A program made the position numbers and the translations under genes. Positions 54,299 to 63,091 of a DNA stretch of 64,000 nt are shown piece after piece. The notes under the pieces were generated by a model, which saw only the letters and a program-made list of their open reading frames with translations, searched no databases and was not told the DNA's origin. Positions within the stretch are counted from its first letter, which is position 1. Every line of letters starts with the position of its first letter. The stretch spans positions 13,180 to 77,179 of the forward strand of contig CAZFBA010000020.1 in the NCBI GenBank assembly GCA_964517135.1, in the 5' to 3' direction. This DNA comes from CAZFBA01 sp964517135. GTDB lineage: Bacteria; Cyanobacteriota; Vampirovibrionia; JBFMGH01.

Positions 54299-54784
54299 CT
54301 AATATTGCCCCAACCGCCTTTTTAAAGTGTTATGAAAATCACTAGCAGTCCTTAATTCCCGTTCAACATGAGATTTTTTCTGAGCAAATGTAATAGTTTC
54401 ATCTTGAAGGTAAGTCTCTGCATAATAAAATAAGTCATCTGTCTTAGTTAAAACAGGCCAATTACGTAAATATTCTGGCATCTCAGATACAGATAAGTTT
54501 CTAGTGTAGGTAGCTATTCTACTATCACCTTTAGTTGCTACACCTATTTCAAAAGGAACCCACCAAGACCCCTGTGTGTTTTGAGAAAAGACTGCAATAA
54601 GATGATTACATTGTGATAATCGCCTTATAATAATTTCCGTAACCTTATCAGCATTCTGATTATTTTGAAGTTCTGGATCTAAGCAATCAATAAACGTTCT
54701 AATATTGAATTTTTTAAGATGATTATCAACATATAAAGCAACCTGCTCATCAGCTTTTCTATGTGAAATAAAAACAGGTGACAT
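54299..54784 (-). CDS. TIR-domain protein
   Basis: 161 residues, almost all one TIR domain: PVFISHRKADEQVALYVDNH at the start, a central FIDCLDPELQ, and SWWVPFEIGVATKG near residue 80, where the Glu of WVPFE is the expected NAD-cleaving residue. The C-terminal 60 residues are helical. Bacterial TIR domains hydrolyse NAD+ or make cyclic ADP-ribose signals, often in phage defence. GGAGG lies 9 bases before the ATG. It starts 28 bases after the membrane protein gene and ends the three-gene operon. It may be either the toxic effector or a second signal maker. Confidence 0.85.
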   Translation of the reverse strand: MSPVFISHRKADEQVALYVDNHLKKFNIRTFIDCLDPELQNNQNADKVTEIIIRRLSQCNHLIAVFSQNTQGSWWVPFEIGVATKGDSRIATYTRNLSVSEMPEYLRNWPVLTKTDDLFYYAETYLQDETITFAQKKSHVERELRTASDFHNTLKRRLGQY

Positions 54785-54812
54785 CTATTACTTCCTCCAT
54801 AATATCTTTATA

Positions 54813-55544
54813 TTAATCATTTGATTCCTTATTTTCTGCAACTCTCTTCAAAAAATTTGCATACTCCATTAACTCATTGTTTATTTTTTTCATATCAGTA
54901 ACTAAAACATCATATTGTTCATAACATTCTTGAATTTGTTGCGGGGTTTTGTCTTGGTTTTCTTCTTTCCCTATTTCAAAGGTATACCAACGTCTAAATT
55001 TTGCCTGCCATGCTGTTAGATGAGGCCTCATTCCTTTATTTAATCCATTAATTAGAGTGTCTCTTAATTTTTTTGTATTCTCGTCATCTAATTGCGTAGC
55101 TGGAATCTGTTTTGTCAGATCTCTAATTATTCCAAACAAGGAGTTCCACGAATTATAAACCTCTATAATTACATCATTACCTGGTTCAAACTGAAGTGCA
55201 GCCTTTCTTGTTGTAAATTCAATCCACGCTTTATAAGCAATCTGCCTAACCTCATGGTTTGCCTTTATTTTTACTTTTCCAATTCCACCTAAACTTATTT
55301 CACCCTCGATATCTTTAGGTGAAGAAAATATTTTTTTGATTTTTTTACCTAATAAACTAGAATTCATCAACAATATTATAACTATTAATACTATTGATAA
55401 TATAATTAATAGCAAACCAACTTCAACTGACAATCCCCATTTTTCATTAAATTTTACTAAAACAAGAACATTATCAAGTTTATCACTGTTATTGTTTGTC
55501 GAATTAATAGCAGCCAATACCAGATTATAATAGTAATTAATCAT
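54813..55544 (-). CDS. Single-pass membrane protein between two TIR genes
   Basis: 243 residues. A weakly hydrophobic N-terminus is followed by one strong membrane helix (about 41-61) and a basic LGKKIKKIF stop-transfer. A cytoplasmic, mainly helical domain of about 170 residues follows (VRQIAYKAWIEFTTRKAALQ, then YNSWNSLFGIIRDLTKQIP). I recognise no enzyme motif and no macro or SLOG domain. It starts one base before the stop of the ThsB-like gene and lies 28 bases before the second TIR gene, so the three are co-expressed. A membrane effector opened or oligomerised by the TIR signal is a reasonable hypothesis. It could instead be an anchor for the TIR proteins. Confidence 0.75.
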   Translation of the reverse strand: MINYYYNLVLAAINSTNNNSDKLDNVLVLVKFNEKWGLSVEVGLLLIILSIVLIVIILLMNSSLLGKKIKKIFSSPKDIEGEISLGGIGKVKIKANHEVRQIAYKAWIEFTTRKAALQFEPGNDVIIEVYNSWNSLFGIIRDLTKQIPATQLDDENTKKLRDTLINGLNKGMRPHLTAWQAKFRRWYTFEIGKEENQDKTPQQIQECYEQYDVLVTDMKKINNELMEYANFLKRVAENKESND

Positions 55545-55545
55545 C

Positions 55546-56091
55546 TTAATTACCTCTATATACTTCGACTGGTATAGATCTATTGTTGTTAAAGTGTCTT
55601 CTGCTATTATCTATTTTATTCTTTAAATAAATTCTATTCTCGAAAGCTTTATCAATATAGATTTTCATTTTATCTGTATCTTCTGTCCATCTGTATATTT
55701 TTGCATAACCAGAATCAACATTATCATTTAATCGTGCTGGAATGGTATCAGGGTTATAATGATTTTGTTGATATATAGGATATGTTGGTAATAGAATTCC
55801 TACTAAACCGGTACACCCTCTAGCATAACAACCTATTCCAGCTGCTATCTCCCAATCTACGTGCTTTCTCGTATATGTATGTTTACCAATTAAAACAACA
55901 ACCACACTAGACCCGCTGATATAGTCTTGTCTTATTAATCGTTTAATATATTCTGTACTTAAATCTGTTCTAATATCACCATCCATGACTGATTTGTTAA
56001 TACAAATATTTTGAAAAAGTTGATCAAACATGTTTTTGTAGTACTGATCTTCTTTATGATAATAGCTAATAAATGTACTATGTTTTGCCAT
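55546..56091 (-). CDS. ThsB-like TIR protein (DUF1863 family)
   Basis: 181 residues. The start STFISYYHKEDQYYKNMFDQ, the middle LSTEYIKRLIRQDYISGSSV and VVVLIGKHTYTRKHVDWEI are diagnostic of the DUF1863/ThsB TIR-like family. The Glu in DWEIAAG (near residue 82) is the probable catalytic residue. In Thoeris, ThsB senses phage and makes a cyclic ADP-ribose variant that activates the effector ThsA. No ThsA-type NADase follows here; a membrane protein and another TIR protein do. AGGAG is 6 bases before ATG. First gene of the operon. Confidence 0.88.
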   Translation of the reverse strand: MAKHSTFISYYHKEDQYYKNMFDQLFQNICINKSVMDGDIRTDLSTEYIKRLIRQDYISGSSVVVVLIGKHTYTRKHVDWEIAAGIGCYARGCTGLVGILLPTYPIYQQNHYNPDTIPARLNDNVDSGYAKIYRWTEDTDKMKIYIDKAFENRIYLKNKIDNSRRHFNNNRSIPVEVYRGN

Positions 56092-56270
56092 ACCTTTCTC
56101 CTACTTTTATAAACATTTCAATTGTATACATAAATTATAAATAATATCCAAATTATTCATCAAAAATTAACAATCTACAAATATACATAGTAATGATTAC
56201 TTATAGTAATCATTTTCCATCAAAAATACTACTCTATCATTAGATATCTCTAATTAAATATTTTAGAAAA

Positions 56271-56573
56271 CTAAAGTTGAGAAGCACATTCAGATAAATC
56301 TGCTACAATACTTCTGTTTTTGTTAATAGGTTCAGGAATTATACCTTTAAAAAAACTAGTTTCAGCACAATCACCAAAAAATTTCTCAATTCTTTCAACA
56401 GATATCTTTATTTCACTAATATTCTTCTTCTGTTCATCCTTTGGCATCGCTAAAATTTTTATCAGCATTTCAAGAGGATATTTAATAGGGCTAAAGAAAT
56501 CCTTTTGTTTTTCAGAAGATATTGATGACTCAAGTGTCAACAGGTTAAATTTTAATTTATCTAGAGTGTCCAT
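56271..56573 (-). CDS. Small helical protein upstream of the TIR operon
   Basis: 100 residues, predicted mostly helical (LDKLKFNLLTLESSISSEKQ, then IKISVERIEKFFGD), with two Cys. No family recognised. AAGGA is 7 bases before the ATG, which favours this strand over the overlapping open frame on the other. It lies 180 bases upstream of the ThsB-like gene on the same strand, so it may be in the same operon or act as a separate regulator or antitoxin-like partner. Confidence 0.5.
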   Translation of the reverse strand: MDTLDKLKFNLLTLESSISSEKQKDFFSPIKYPLEMLIKILAMPKDEQKKNISEIKISVERIEKFFGDCAETSFFKGIIPEPINKNRSIVADLSECASQL

Positions 56574-57016
56574 ATATAAATCCTTACATTATTTCTACTA
56601 AAACATTTGACATTAGGTATTCTAACAAAAAAAAATGGGTTTTTCTATTGTTTGCAGCAAGAAACAAGTTAGAAGCCCGAAAATAGTGCATTAAATCAAC
56701 TGTTAAAAATTAAATGTGATTAAAAGGATATGAATTTACATAAAATGAACTTAAAAATATAGTGTAATTCTTTTTTGGGTCAAGACCACTCTTCGAGCAT
56801 TATAACAGATTCTCCAATTTTCTATAAATGATCACCCAGTATGAAAAAGGTTTGAAAAAAACTATTACAAGCTCTGGAAATAACTTAAAAAAATCAATAA
56901 CATTGTGTTTAAATAAGTTTTATGCATTATGATATAATTCCATTTGTTTCTCTTGAAAACTATCCTAATCATAGAGGACATCACAATGAAATAAAACTCA
57001 ATAATAGAGGTAAAAT

Positions 57017-57505
57017 ATGTCGGATACGATTAAAAATGTATTTGTTAGTCATCATCATAAAGACGATGCGAGTGTTGATGGTCTTGCAAATATGGTGGCT
57101 GGAAAAGGATACACACTAAGAAACAGTTCGATACGAATAAAACCAGAAAATCAGCAGCGATGGGAGCAAAAAAGAGTTAGCGACCAAACAATCAAACGTC
57201 TTTTACGTATGAAAATGAGGTGGGCGGGACAGCTAATTGTAGTTATCGGTAAGAAGACTCACTCAAGACAGTGGGTCAATTGGGAAATAGAAGCAGCTCA
57301 TAAACTGGGAAAGCCAATAATTGGTGTTTATGAAAATGGATTAAAAGATAATGTTGAAATTCCTGAAAATTTAGAAAAATACGGGACCTCCATAGTTGGT
57401 TGGAGACCTGATTCTGTTATAAATGCTCTCAATAACAATAGCGATTTTCAAAATCCTGATGGAACACCGCGACCCAAGAAACAGGGTAGGAATCTAACAT
57501 GTTAA
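57017..57505 (+). CDS. ThsB-like TIR protein
   Basis: 162 residues, a second TIR-like protein of the DUF1863/ThsB group: NVFVSHHHKDDASVDGLANM, a GYTLRNSSIR segment, and VIGKKTHSRQWVNWEIEAAH with the probable catalytic Glu near residue 92, then IIGVYENGL. It probably acts on NAD+ to make a signal molecule. GAGGT lies 6 bases before ATG. It overlaps the next gene by 7 bases and heads a three-gene operon ending in a TIR-SLOG fusion, the gene order expected for signal maker and responder. Confidence 0.88.
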   Translation: MSDTIKNVFVSHHHKDDASVDGLANMVAGKGYTLRNSSIRIKPENQQRWEQKRVSDQTIKRLLRMKMRWAGQLIVVIGKKTHSRQWVNWEIEAAHKLGKPIIGVYENGLKDNVEIPENLEKYGTSIVGWRPDSVINALNNNSDFQNPDGTPRPKKQGRNLTC

Positions 57506-58164
57506 TAGAACCAAATTCTTATTTGTATTCATATGCAATTACGAGAGATTTTGGTTTTGCACCTAACCCTTTTCATGGATGCTGTACGTTAGCAACTTGT
57601 AAACCTGGCATTCGTAAATCAGCTAATGTGAATGATTGGATAATGGGGATAGGAGGCAGTAATTTAAAAGACACGAGAAGAAAATGTATCTTTTTAATGA
57701 AGGTAACCAAAAAAATTAGCTTCCAAGATTACTGGGATGATACCCGTTATACGCTAAAAAAGCCTGTTCGTAACGGAAGCAATGTACAGATGATTGGTGA
57801 TAATATTTATCACCAATCAATAGACGGAAAATGGCTTCAAGAAGACTCTCATCACAGCAATTCTGACGGAACACCAAATCATGTAAATTTAAAAAGAGAT
57901 ACGGGTCGTTGTGATCAAGTACTAGTTTCAAATTTCTTTTTTTATTTTGGTAATAAGGCAATAGCTGTTGATCTTGACTCAATTGGATATAGCAGAGTGA
58001 GAGATTTTAAAAAAACAAGCCTTTCGGATTCTGAGGAAGGGAAAAAACTAATTAAATTGATTTATAAAGAGAATCGCAATAATGTGAATTATATAATTTC
58101 AGACCCATGCCAGTTTATAGATTCCCATAAGCGTGTCGATCAAGACACAGGAAAAATAACATAA
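57499..58164 (+). CDS. Nmad2-like protein (nucleotide modification-associated)
   Basis: 221 residues. The phrases YSYAITRDFGFAPNPFHGCC, TLATCKPGIRKSANVNDWIM and GDNIYHQSIDGKWLQEDSHH match, from my knowledge of the family, the Nmad2 domain, first described beside DNA- and nucleotide-modifying genes in phages and conflict systems. Its biochemical role is not established. Conserved Cys, His and Trp in the first half may form a binding site. It overlaps the ThsB-like gene by 7 bases and is 11 bases before the TIR-SLOG gene, so its product should belong to the same pathway, perhaps handling the nucleotide signal. Confidence 0.75.
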   Translation: MLIEPNSYLYSYAITRDFGFAPNPFHGCCTLATCKPGIRKSANVNDWIMGIGGSNLKDTRRKCIFLMKVTKKISFQDYWDDTRYTLKKPVRNGSNVQMIGDNIYHQSIDGKWLQEDSHHSNSDGTPNHVNLKRDTGRCDQVLVSNFFFYFGNKAIAVDLDSIGYSRVRDFKKTSLSDSEEGKKLIKLIYKENRNNVNYIISDPCQFIDSHKRVDQDTGKIT

Positions 58165-58175
58165 AAGGAAATTTT

Positions 58176-60206
58176 ATGACTTTATTAGACAGCCAGAATT
58201 CTTTTACACCTCCAATAGCAGTTAATTTCATTTGGAATCCTGCTGATGCAGGTAAGGTAAGCACTATTCTTAATGCAGTCAGGACAAGTTTTGCACGTTC
58301 GAAAGACAGACCTTTCTCACGGGGGCTTAATATTCCACTGTTTTACTTCAGTTCAGAAAACTGTAATGAATCCCCTAACGATTCTCCAAAAGCCTTAGCA
58401 GAAAGTAATATTGTATTTGTATTTACAAGCGTGAATACGTTAGGCCGGAAAAATTGGGTGGATTATATTGAAGGATTGGCTACATCACCTTCCATTAAAA
58501 TCGTACCCATTGCAATAGATAGAGATGGCTTGAACCATAGTGGTTCGCTTAGTGGCTTAAATTGTATTCGAGCTTATGACTGGCCATTAGAAAATAAAGA
58601 GCTTCATGCAATTGTCTTCTTGGCGCATGAAATATATCGCTATGGCTGTATACCTGTCAATTTTGCAGATGCAGGAAAACAATCTTCTATAACCATTTTT
58701 CTAAGCCATGCAAAAGCTGGAGAGACTGGCCGCTTAATTTCAGAAGAAATTAAACGTTTTATTGATACTACAAATATGAATCGTTTTTTCGATGCAACTG
58801 AAATTACCCCAGGCTTTGATTTTAGCCAAGAGATTCAGAAACATATTCCAAATTCTACTTTACTTGCTATTGAGACTGACAAATATTCGTCACGATATTG
58901 GTGTCAACGTGAAATATTAAGTGCTAAAATTAGTAATCGCCCCATAGTTGTGTTGAATTGTCTTGATGACTTTGAAGATCGCATATTTCCTGCGGCATCA
59001 AATGTTCCTTGTATACACATTTCAGCGAACAATCCCATCAGCAAGAAGAATATATTACGAGTTTTATCAGCAACCATCGTTGAGACAATTCGTTATTGTC
59101 ATTCAATGCAGTGTCTTGAAAAATACAAATCCGAAGGTTGGATTGACAAAGATTGTGAGCTAAGTGCTCGGCCCCCTGAAATACGGCAAGTTCTAGAATG
59201 GAAAGATAAAGACAAAACAAAAATTTGCTATCCAGAACCACCAATTTATTTAGATGAAAGTGACTGGCTTGAAAAGCTAGGCATGGAGGCTTTTACCCCA
59301 CTCTGGCGTAATTCTAATCGAGATAATCTAATGAAATTTAAGGTAGGCATTTCAATCTCAGATGTTAAAGGGGATGGTTTTTATAGCAATCATATACACC
59401 CTGACCATCTTGTTCGTCTTGCACAGGACTTGGCTAGGCATTTGCTGGCACGTTCTGCAATATTACTCTATGGTGGAGATTTAAGACCTGATGGATTTAC
59501 AGAATTTATTCTTGACGAAGCAACAATTTTAAAGGATCGGATTGGTGTTATACAACCACACGTTGAAAACCATTTGGCCTGGCCATTATATGTGTCAGAT
59601 CAAGAGATTGTTGCCTGGAGATCCAGGTTTCGTAAAGTCATGGATACAGTAGAATACGATATCCCGGATGATGTGTCTAGCGGCATATCACAGGATGTAT
59701 TCTTAGAGCCTAACAATCCTCAAAACTTGTATATATGGTCAAGATGTCTAACTGAAATGCGGAAAAAATCAATCTCTAATTCGACTGCCAGGATTTGTGC
59801 GGGTGGCAAGCTATCTGGCTATAAAGGGAAAATGCCCGGAGTCCTTGAAGAAGTAATTTTAGCATTAAATGCAGAAAAACCTGTTTTTCTACTTGGAGCT
59901 TTCGGTGGAGTTATTGGCGATGTTTGTACAGTCATACTGGACGATATAGTACCAGATAGCCTTACAGAAGACTGGCAAGTTTTGCATAATGAAGGCTATT
60001 CCGATTTACAAAAAATAGCAAGATCGAAGGGGCATCATTGTGACTATGATACTGTTGTAAATACTTTGAAACGATTAAATGTATCGGAATTATCAGCCCG
60101 AGCTGGACTTACTGAGCTTGAATATAAGCGATTGATGTTGTCACCTTTTATCGATGAATGTAACTATCTAATCTTAAAAGGGCTTTCAACAATCATTAAT
60201 CCCTAA
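58176..60206 (+). CDS. TIR-TIR-SLOG fusion protein
   Basis: 676 residues in three parts. Residues ~10-165 are a TIR-like domain (AVNFIWNPADAGKVSTIL, VFTSVNTLGRKNWVDYIEG) whose active-site Glu is uncertain. Residues ~170-290 are a standard TIR domain (TIFLSHAKAGETGRLISEEI; SSRYWCQREILSAK, with the catalytic Glu near 245). Residues ~388-600 form a SLOG-type nucleotide sensor of the prokaryotic TRPM-like group (AILLYGGDLRPDGFTEFILD, GGKLSGYKGKMPGVLEE, PVFLLGAFGGVIGDVC). A likely mode is that the SLOG domain binds a signal made by the neighbouring ThsB-like protein and the TIR domain then destroys NAD+. AAAAGGAA precedes the ATG. Confidence 0.85.
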   Translation: MTLLDSQNSFTPPIAVNFIWNPADAGKVSTILNAVRTSFARSKDRPFSRGLNIPLFYFSSENCNESPNDSPKALAESNIVFVFTSVNTLGRKNWVDYIEGLATSPSIKIVPIAIDRDGLNHSGSLSGLNCIRAYDWPLENKELHAIVFLAHEIYRYGCIPVNFADAGKQSSITIFLSHAKAGETGRLISEEIKRFIDTTNMNRFFDATEITPGFDFSQEIQKHIPNSTLLAIETDKYSSRYWCQREILSAKISNRPIVVLNCLDDFEDRIFPAASNVPCIHISANNPISKKNILRVLSATIVETIRYCHSMQCLEKYKSEGWIDKDCELSARPPEIRQVLEWKDKDKTKICYPEPPIYLDESDWLEKLGMEAFTPLWRNSNRDNLMKFKVGISISDVKGDGFYSNHIHPDHLVRLAQDLARHLLARSAILLYGGDLRPDGFTEFILDEATILKDRIGVIQPHVENHLAWPLYVSDQEIVAWRSRFRKVMDTVEYDIPDDVSSGISQDVFLEPNNPQNLYIWSRCLTEMRKKSISNSTARICAGGKLSGYKGKMPGVLEEVILALNAEKPVFLLGAFGGVIGDVCTVILDDIVPDSLTEDWQVLHNEGYSDLQKIARSKGHHCDYDTVVNTLKRLNVSELSARAGLTELEYKRLMLSPFIDECNYLILKGLSTIINP

Positions 60207-60534
60207 CTTCCCCCAATTTACGTAATGTAAAGTGTTGATTTATAAATTATCACAAAACACCTTCTAGGGTCATTGATAGGATACAAACTTACCAACCTCT
60301 ATGTTGAGAATAAATTTTGAAACAAGTGTACTACTTACAATTAAAGATATTGATAAATGTAACATTTTGAAATATATTATAGTCGCTAGACTTTGCAACT
60401 ACGCATTAAATGAAAAGGGTTATCCTTAAACAGTTTTTAGAGCTATAATATTATTAGATTTTTATCTTCTTTTGTAGTATAAAATTATATGTAGTACACA
60501 AAATCACATATTATATTTATTTGTAGAGTAAAAT
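60207..60534. other. AT-rich intergenic region upstream of the radical SAM operon
   Basis: 328 bases with no gene. The last 60 bases are extremely AT-rich, include TATAAA/TATATT-like hexamers suited to a promoter, and have a loose inverted repeat (TATGTAGTACAC...CACATATTATA). The ribosome binding site before the radical SAM ATG is weak (GAG only). Confidence 0.3.
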
Positions 60535-61491
60535 ATGAGAACATTAAGAGAAATTACCGTAGAGGTCATTCAAAAGTGTAATTCCAACTGTATTTACTGC
60601 TCTTCTTTTAGTGGTAAAGATAGTAATCATGAAATTTGTATTGATAAATTAAAAGAAATAGCTTTATTTTCAAAAGAAAAAGGGGCATCTGAAATTAATA
60701 TTTCTGGTGGTGAACCTTTTTTAAAAGAAGATTTGCTAGAATATGTTTTTTTTATTAATGATCTTGGATTAAATGTTAACATTTATACTTCTGGCAACTT
60801 TGAATTAACACAAGAAATTAAGAAGAAATTATTAAATTATTCTCATAAAGAAAAGGGGTCTATTATCTTTAACTATTGCTCATGTGAGCCAAAGGTGTTT
60901 AATCAAATTGTTGCTGATAGTAATTTTGGTATCGAAAATATCAATGAGAATCTGATGTTCTTTATTAACTCTGGTTATAATGTTGAAGTTCATACCGTAC
61001 CTAACGTAATTAATTTAGATACCCTGTATAATACTGCTAAAAATCTCAAAAATATGGGTGTTAACAAACTTAGATTTTTAAGAATGGTTTATCAGGCGAG
61101 AGCAAAGCAAAATAAAGAAATTCTTGAAATAAAAGATAATGATAAATTATTAGAAATAATAAATAAAATACAAACAAATTTATGTGATTCAGAGTTTTCT
61201 TTTAAAGGTGGTATTCCATATAGTAACTATACAAAAGAACAAGTTTCCTGTAATGCAGGTTTTAACAAGCTAATAATAAAATATGATGGTAATGTTTTCC
61301 CTTGTGAAGCATTTAAAGAAGCTCCTAATAAAGAGGAATATATTCTAGGGAATATTTATAATGATCAAATAGAAACAATTTGGAAAAATTATTATCAGTT
61401 AGCAAAATTACCACAATTAAAAAAATTTTCAAAACAATATAACGAACCCTGTCCCGCACAGATTTTATATACTGGAGCTATAAATGCCTAA
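60535..61491 (+). CDS. Radical SAM/SPASM-like protein
   Basis: 318 residues. The cluster motif CNSNCIYC lies at about residues 15-22, followed by INISGGEPFLKEDLLEYV for SAM contact. The C-terminal part has an extra Cys set (SCNAG, FPCEAFK, PCPAQ), consistent with a SPASM or twitch auxiliary Fe-S cluster. SPASM enzymes modify peptides, cofactors or nucleosides. No precursor peptide gene is visible next to it. It is not a viperin: the viperin motifs are absent. Its last 8 bases overlap the HD-domain gene, so the two are translationally coupled. Confidence 0.85.
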   Translation: MRTLREITVEVIQKCNSNCIYCSSFSGKDSNHEICIDKLKEIALFSKEKGASEINISGGEPFLKEDLLEYVFFINDLGLNVNIYTSGNFELTQEIKKKLLNYSHKEKGSIIFNYCSCEPKVFNQIVADSNFGIENINENLMFFINSGYNVEVHTVPNVINLDTLYNTAKNLKNMGVNKLRFLRMVYQARAKQNKEILEIKDNDKLLEIINKIQTNLCDSEFSFKGGIPYSNYTKEQVSCNAGFNKLIIKYDGNVFPCEAFKEAPNKEEYILGNIYNDQIETIWKNYYQLAKLPQLKKFSKQYNEPCPAQILYTGAINA

Positions 61492-63091
61492 TATAAAGGA
61501 TATTAGGGAAAAGAACTTGATTTCATCTCTTAATGATGATGTTTTTGATCAAGTAAAGGACAACAATGAGGTACCATTTTTAAGCTCATTTAGTATAAAA
61601 TCCATTGAAAATTACTCTGATATTTTATCTGAAGAACAGAGAGAGGGAAAAAAATTAGAAAAATTAAAAATAGATAATTTAAAAGAAATTTGGAAAAATT
61701 TATTAATTGACTCGATATGTTTTTTAAAAGTCAATGATACAAGAGAAAAATATAACAAAACTGCAAAAAAAATTTCTCAGGATCATAACTTTCGAAAAAA
61801 ATTTGACGACAATCGAAAACTAAGTTCATATGGAATAGATGACTTAGCAAATTATTTCGATGCTTTTATAAATTTTGAAACAGTTTTATATGGATCAGAA
61901 AAATATTATAGAGATCATGTTGAGCATGTAATACAGGTTTGGGGTATTGGTTTATCATTATTGAGACATAACAAGTTCATTTTAGCTGATAGTGTTGAAA
62001 TTGTTGATAAAATGAATTCTTTTGAGATTGAAGATAACGTTGTGTATGGTACAGATTCCTCAATAAAAAATCAACCTTATGAAAAAAATCTGTTTATAAC
62101 AAAAGGTGAACTGTTTGCCATATGGACAATTGTTGCATTAACTCATGACTTAGGTTATCCAATAGAAAAGTCCTATAAAATCAATGAAAAATTAAAAAAT
62201 ATACTTTTTTATTTTGGAAACCTTAGTATAGATGAATTTAGTTATAATTTTAATTTGTTTAATAACTATTTAGTAGAAAAATTTTTAAATATAATTTCTT
62301 CCAAAGCTACAACAAAAAAAGTAGATAAGACTTATAACAAATTTGGTTATACTTTAATACAGTCAAAATATAGGGATAAAATTTCAAAATCATTAGAAGA
62401 TTATAAACATGGAGTATTCAGTTCATTATTACTTTTTAAAAGCTTAACCTATTTCCTTGAAACTGACTATTCATATGATGCACAAGATTTATCATTTGAA
62501 GATTTAAGACAGTTTTTTATTAGAAAAGAAATTTTAAGAGCTATTGCTGGGCATACTTGTCCAAAACTATATCATCTTAGTTTAAATACTATACCTTTTT
62601 TACTTATATTATGTGATGAACTTCAAGAATGGGGTCGGCCTCGTTTTGAAGATTTAAAGGTTGGTTATATTGAAGAAAAGCCAACTGAAATCAAAATTCT
62701 TAAATTTGAATCTAATGAAGTTGAAGCTAGAATTTCGTACACATGTAGTAAAAGTGAGCTTGATAACTTAAAAAAAAGAGAACAAAATAAGCATAAAGAA
62801 ACTGATGCCTATAAAAAATATGAAGAGCAGGTTATAAGAAAATTTCAAATGTTTCATCATTTGTTGAGAAGTGCAAAAGATGATAAAAATCGAACATTTA
62901 TATTTACCTTAAGTATTGATATTTCTTCCGACAATGATGGAATTATTTATAGATTTAAATTTAATTCAACTATTGATGATGCTTTTGAAGTTCTAAAAAC
63001 ACAACTTCTTAATAAAAATAAACCCTTAAATGATGAGCACGGAAATTTTACTGATTATGAAGAAATAGCTTATATTCATATGTATTTATAA
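61484..63091 (+). CDS. HD-domain phosphohydrolase, unknown specificity
   Basis: 535 residues. An HD-type metal site is visible: YRDHVEHVIQVWGIG (first His), ALTHDLGYPIEKS (His-Asp), a downstream AGHTCPKLYH and then CDELQEWGRPRF (distal Asp). HD enzymes cleave phosphate bonds in nucleotides, cyclic nucleotides or RNA. The N-terminal 100 residues are charged and helical, and the C-terminal 150 look like an accessory domain. GGAG lies 7 bases before ATG; the gene overlaps the radical SAM gene by 8 bases and the DUF2284 gene by one. I know of no named family with this whole layout. Confidence 0.75.
   Translation: MPNIKDIREKNLISSLNDDVFDQVKDNNEVPFLSSFSIKSIENYSDILSEEQREGKKLEKLKIDNLKEIWKNLLIDSICFLKVNDTREKYNKTAKKISQDHNFRKKFDDNRKLSSYGIDDLANYFDAFINFETVLYGSEKYYRDHVEHVIQVWGIGLSLLRHNKFILADSVEIVDKMNSFEIEDNVVYGTDSSIKNQPYEKNLFITKGELFAIWTIVALTHDLGYPIEKSYKINEKLKNILFYFGNLSIDEFSYNFNLFNNYLVEKFLNIISSKATTKKVDKTYNKFGYTLIQSKYRDKISKSLEDYKHGVFSSLLLFKSLTYFLETDYSYDAQDLSFEDLRQFFIRKEILRAIAGHTCPKLYHLSLNTIPFLLILCDELQEWGRPRFEDLKVGYIEEKPTEIKILKFESNEVEARISYTCSKSELDNLKKREQNKHKETDAYKKYEEQVIRKFQMFHHLLRSAKDDKNRTFIFTLSIDISSDNDGIIYRFKFNSTIDDAFEVLKTQLLNKNKPLNDEHGNFTDYEEIAYIHMYL

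Noticed and set aside
56320..56601. Plus-strand open frame over the 100-residue gene
   Set aside because: It has no ribosome binding site, and the opposite strand has a well-placed AAGGA and a helical, charged protein.
60535..61491. Prokaryotic viperin
   Set aside because: The Cys motif is CxxxCxxC, but the surrounding viperin signatures are absent and the C-terminus has SPASM-like cysteines instead.
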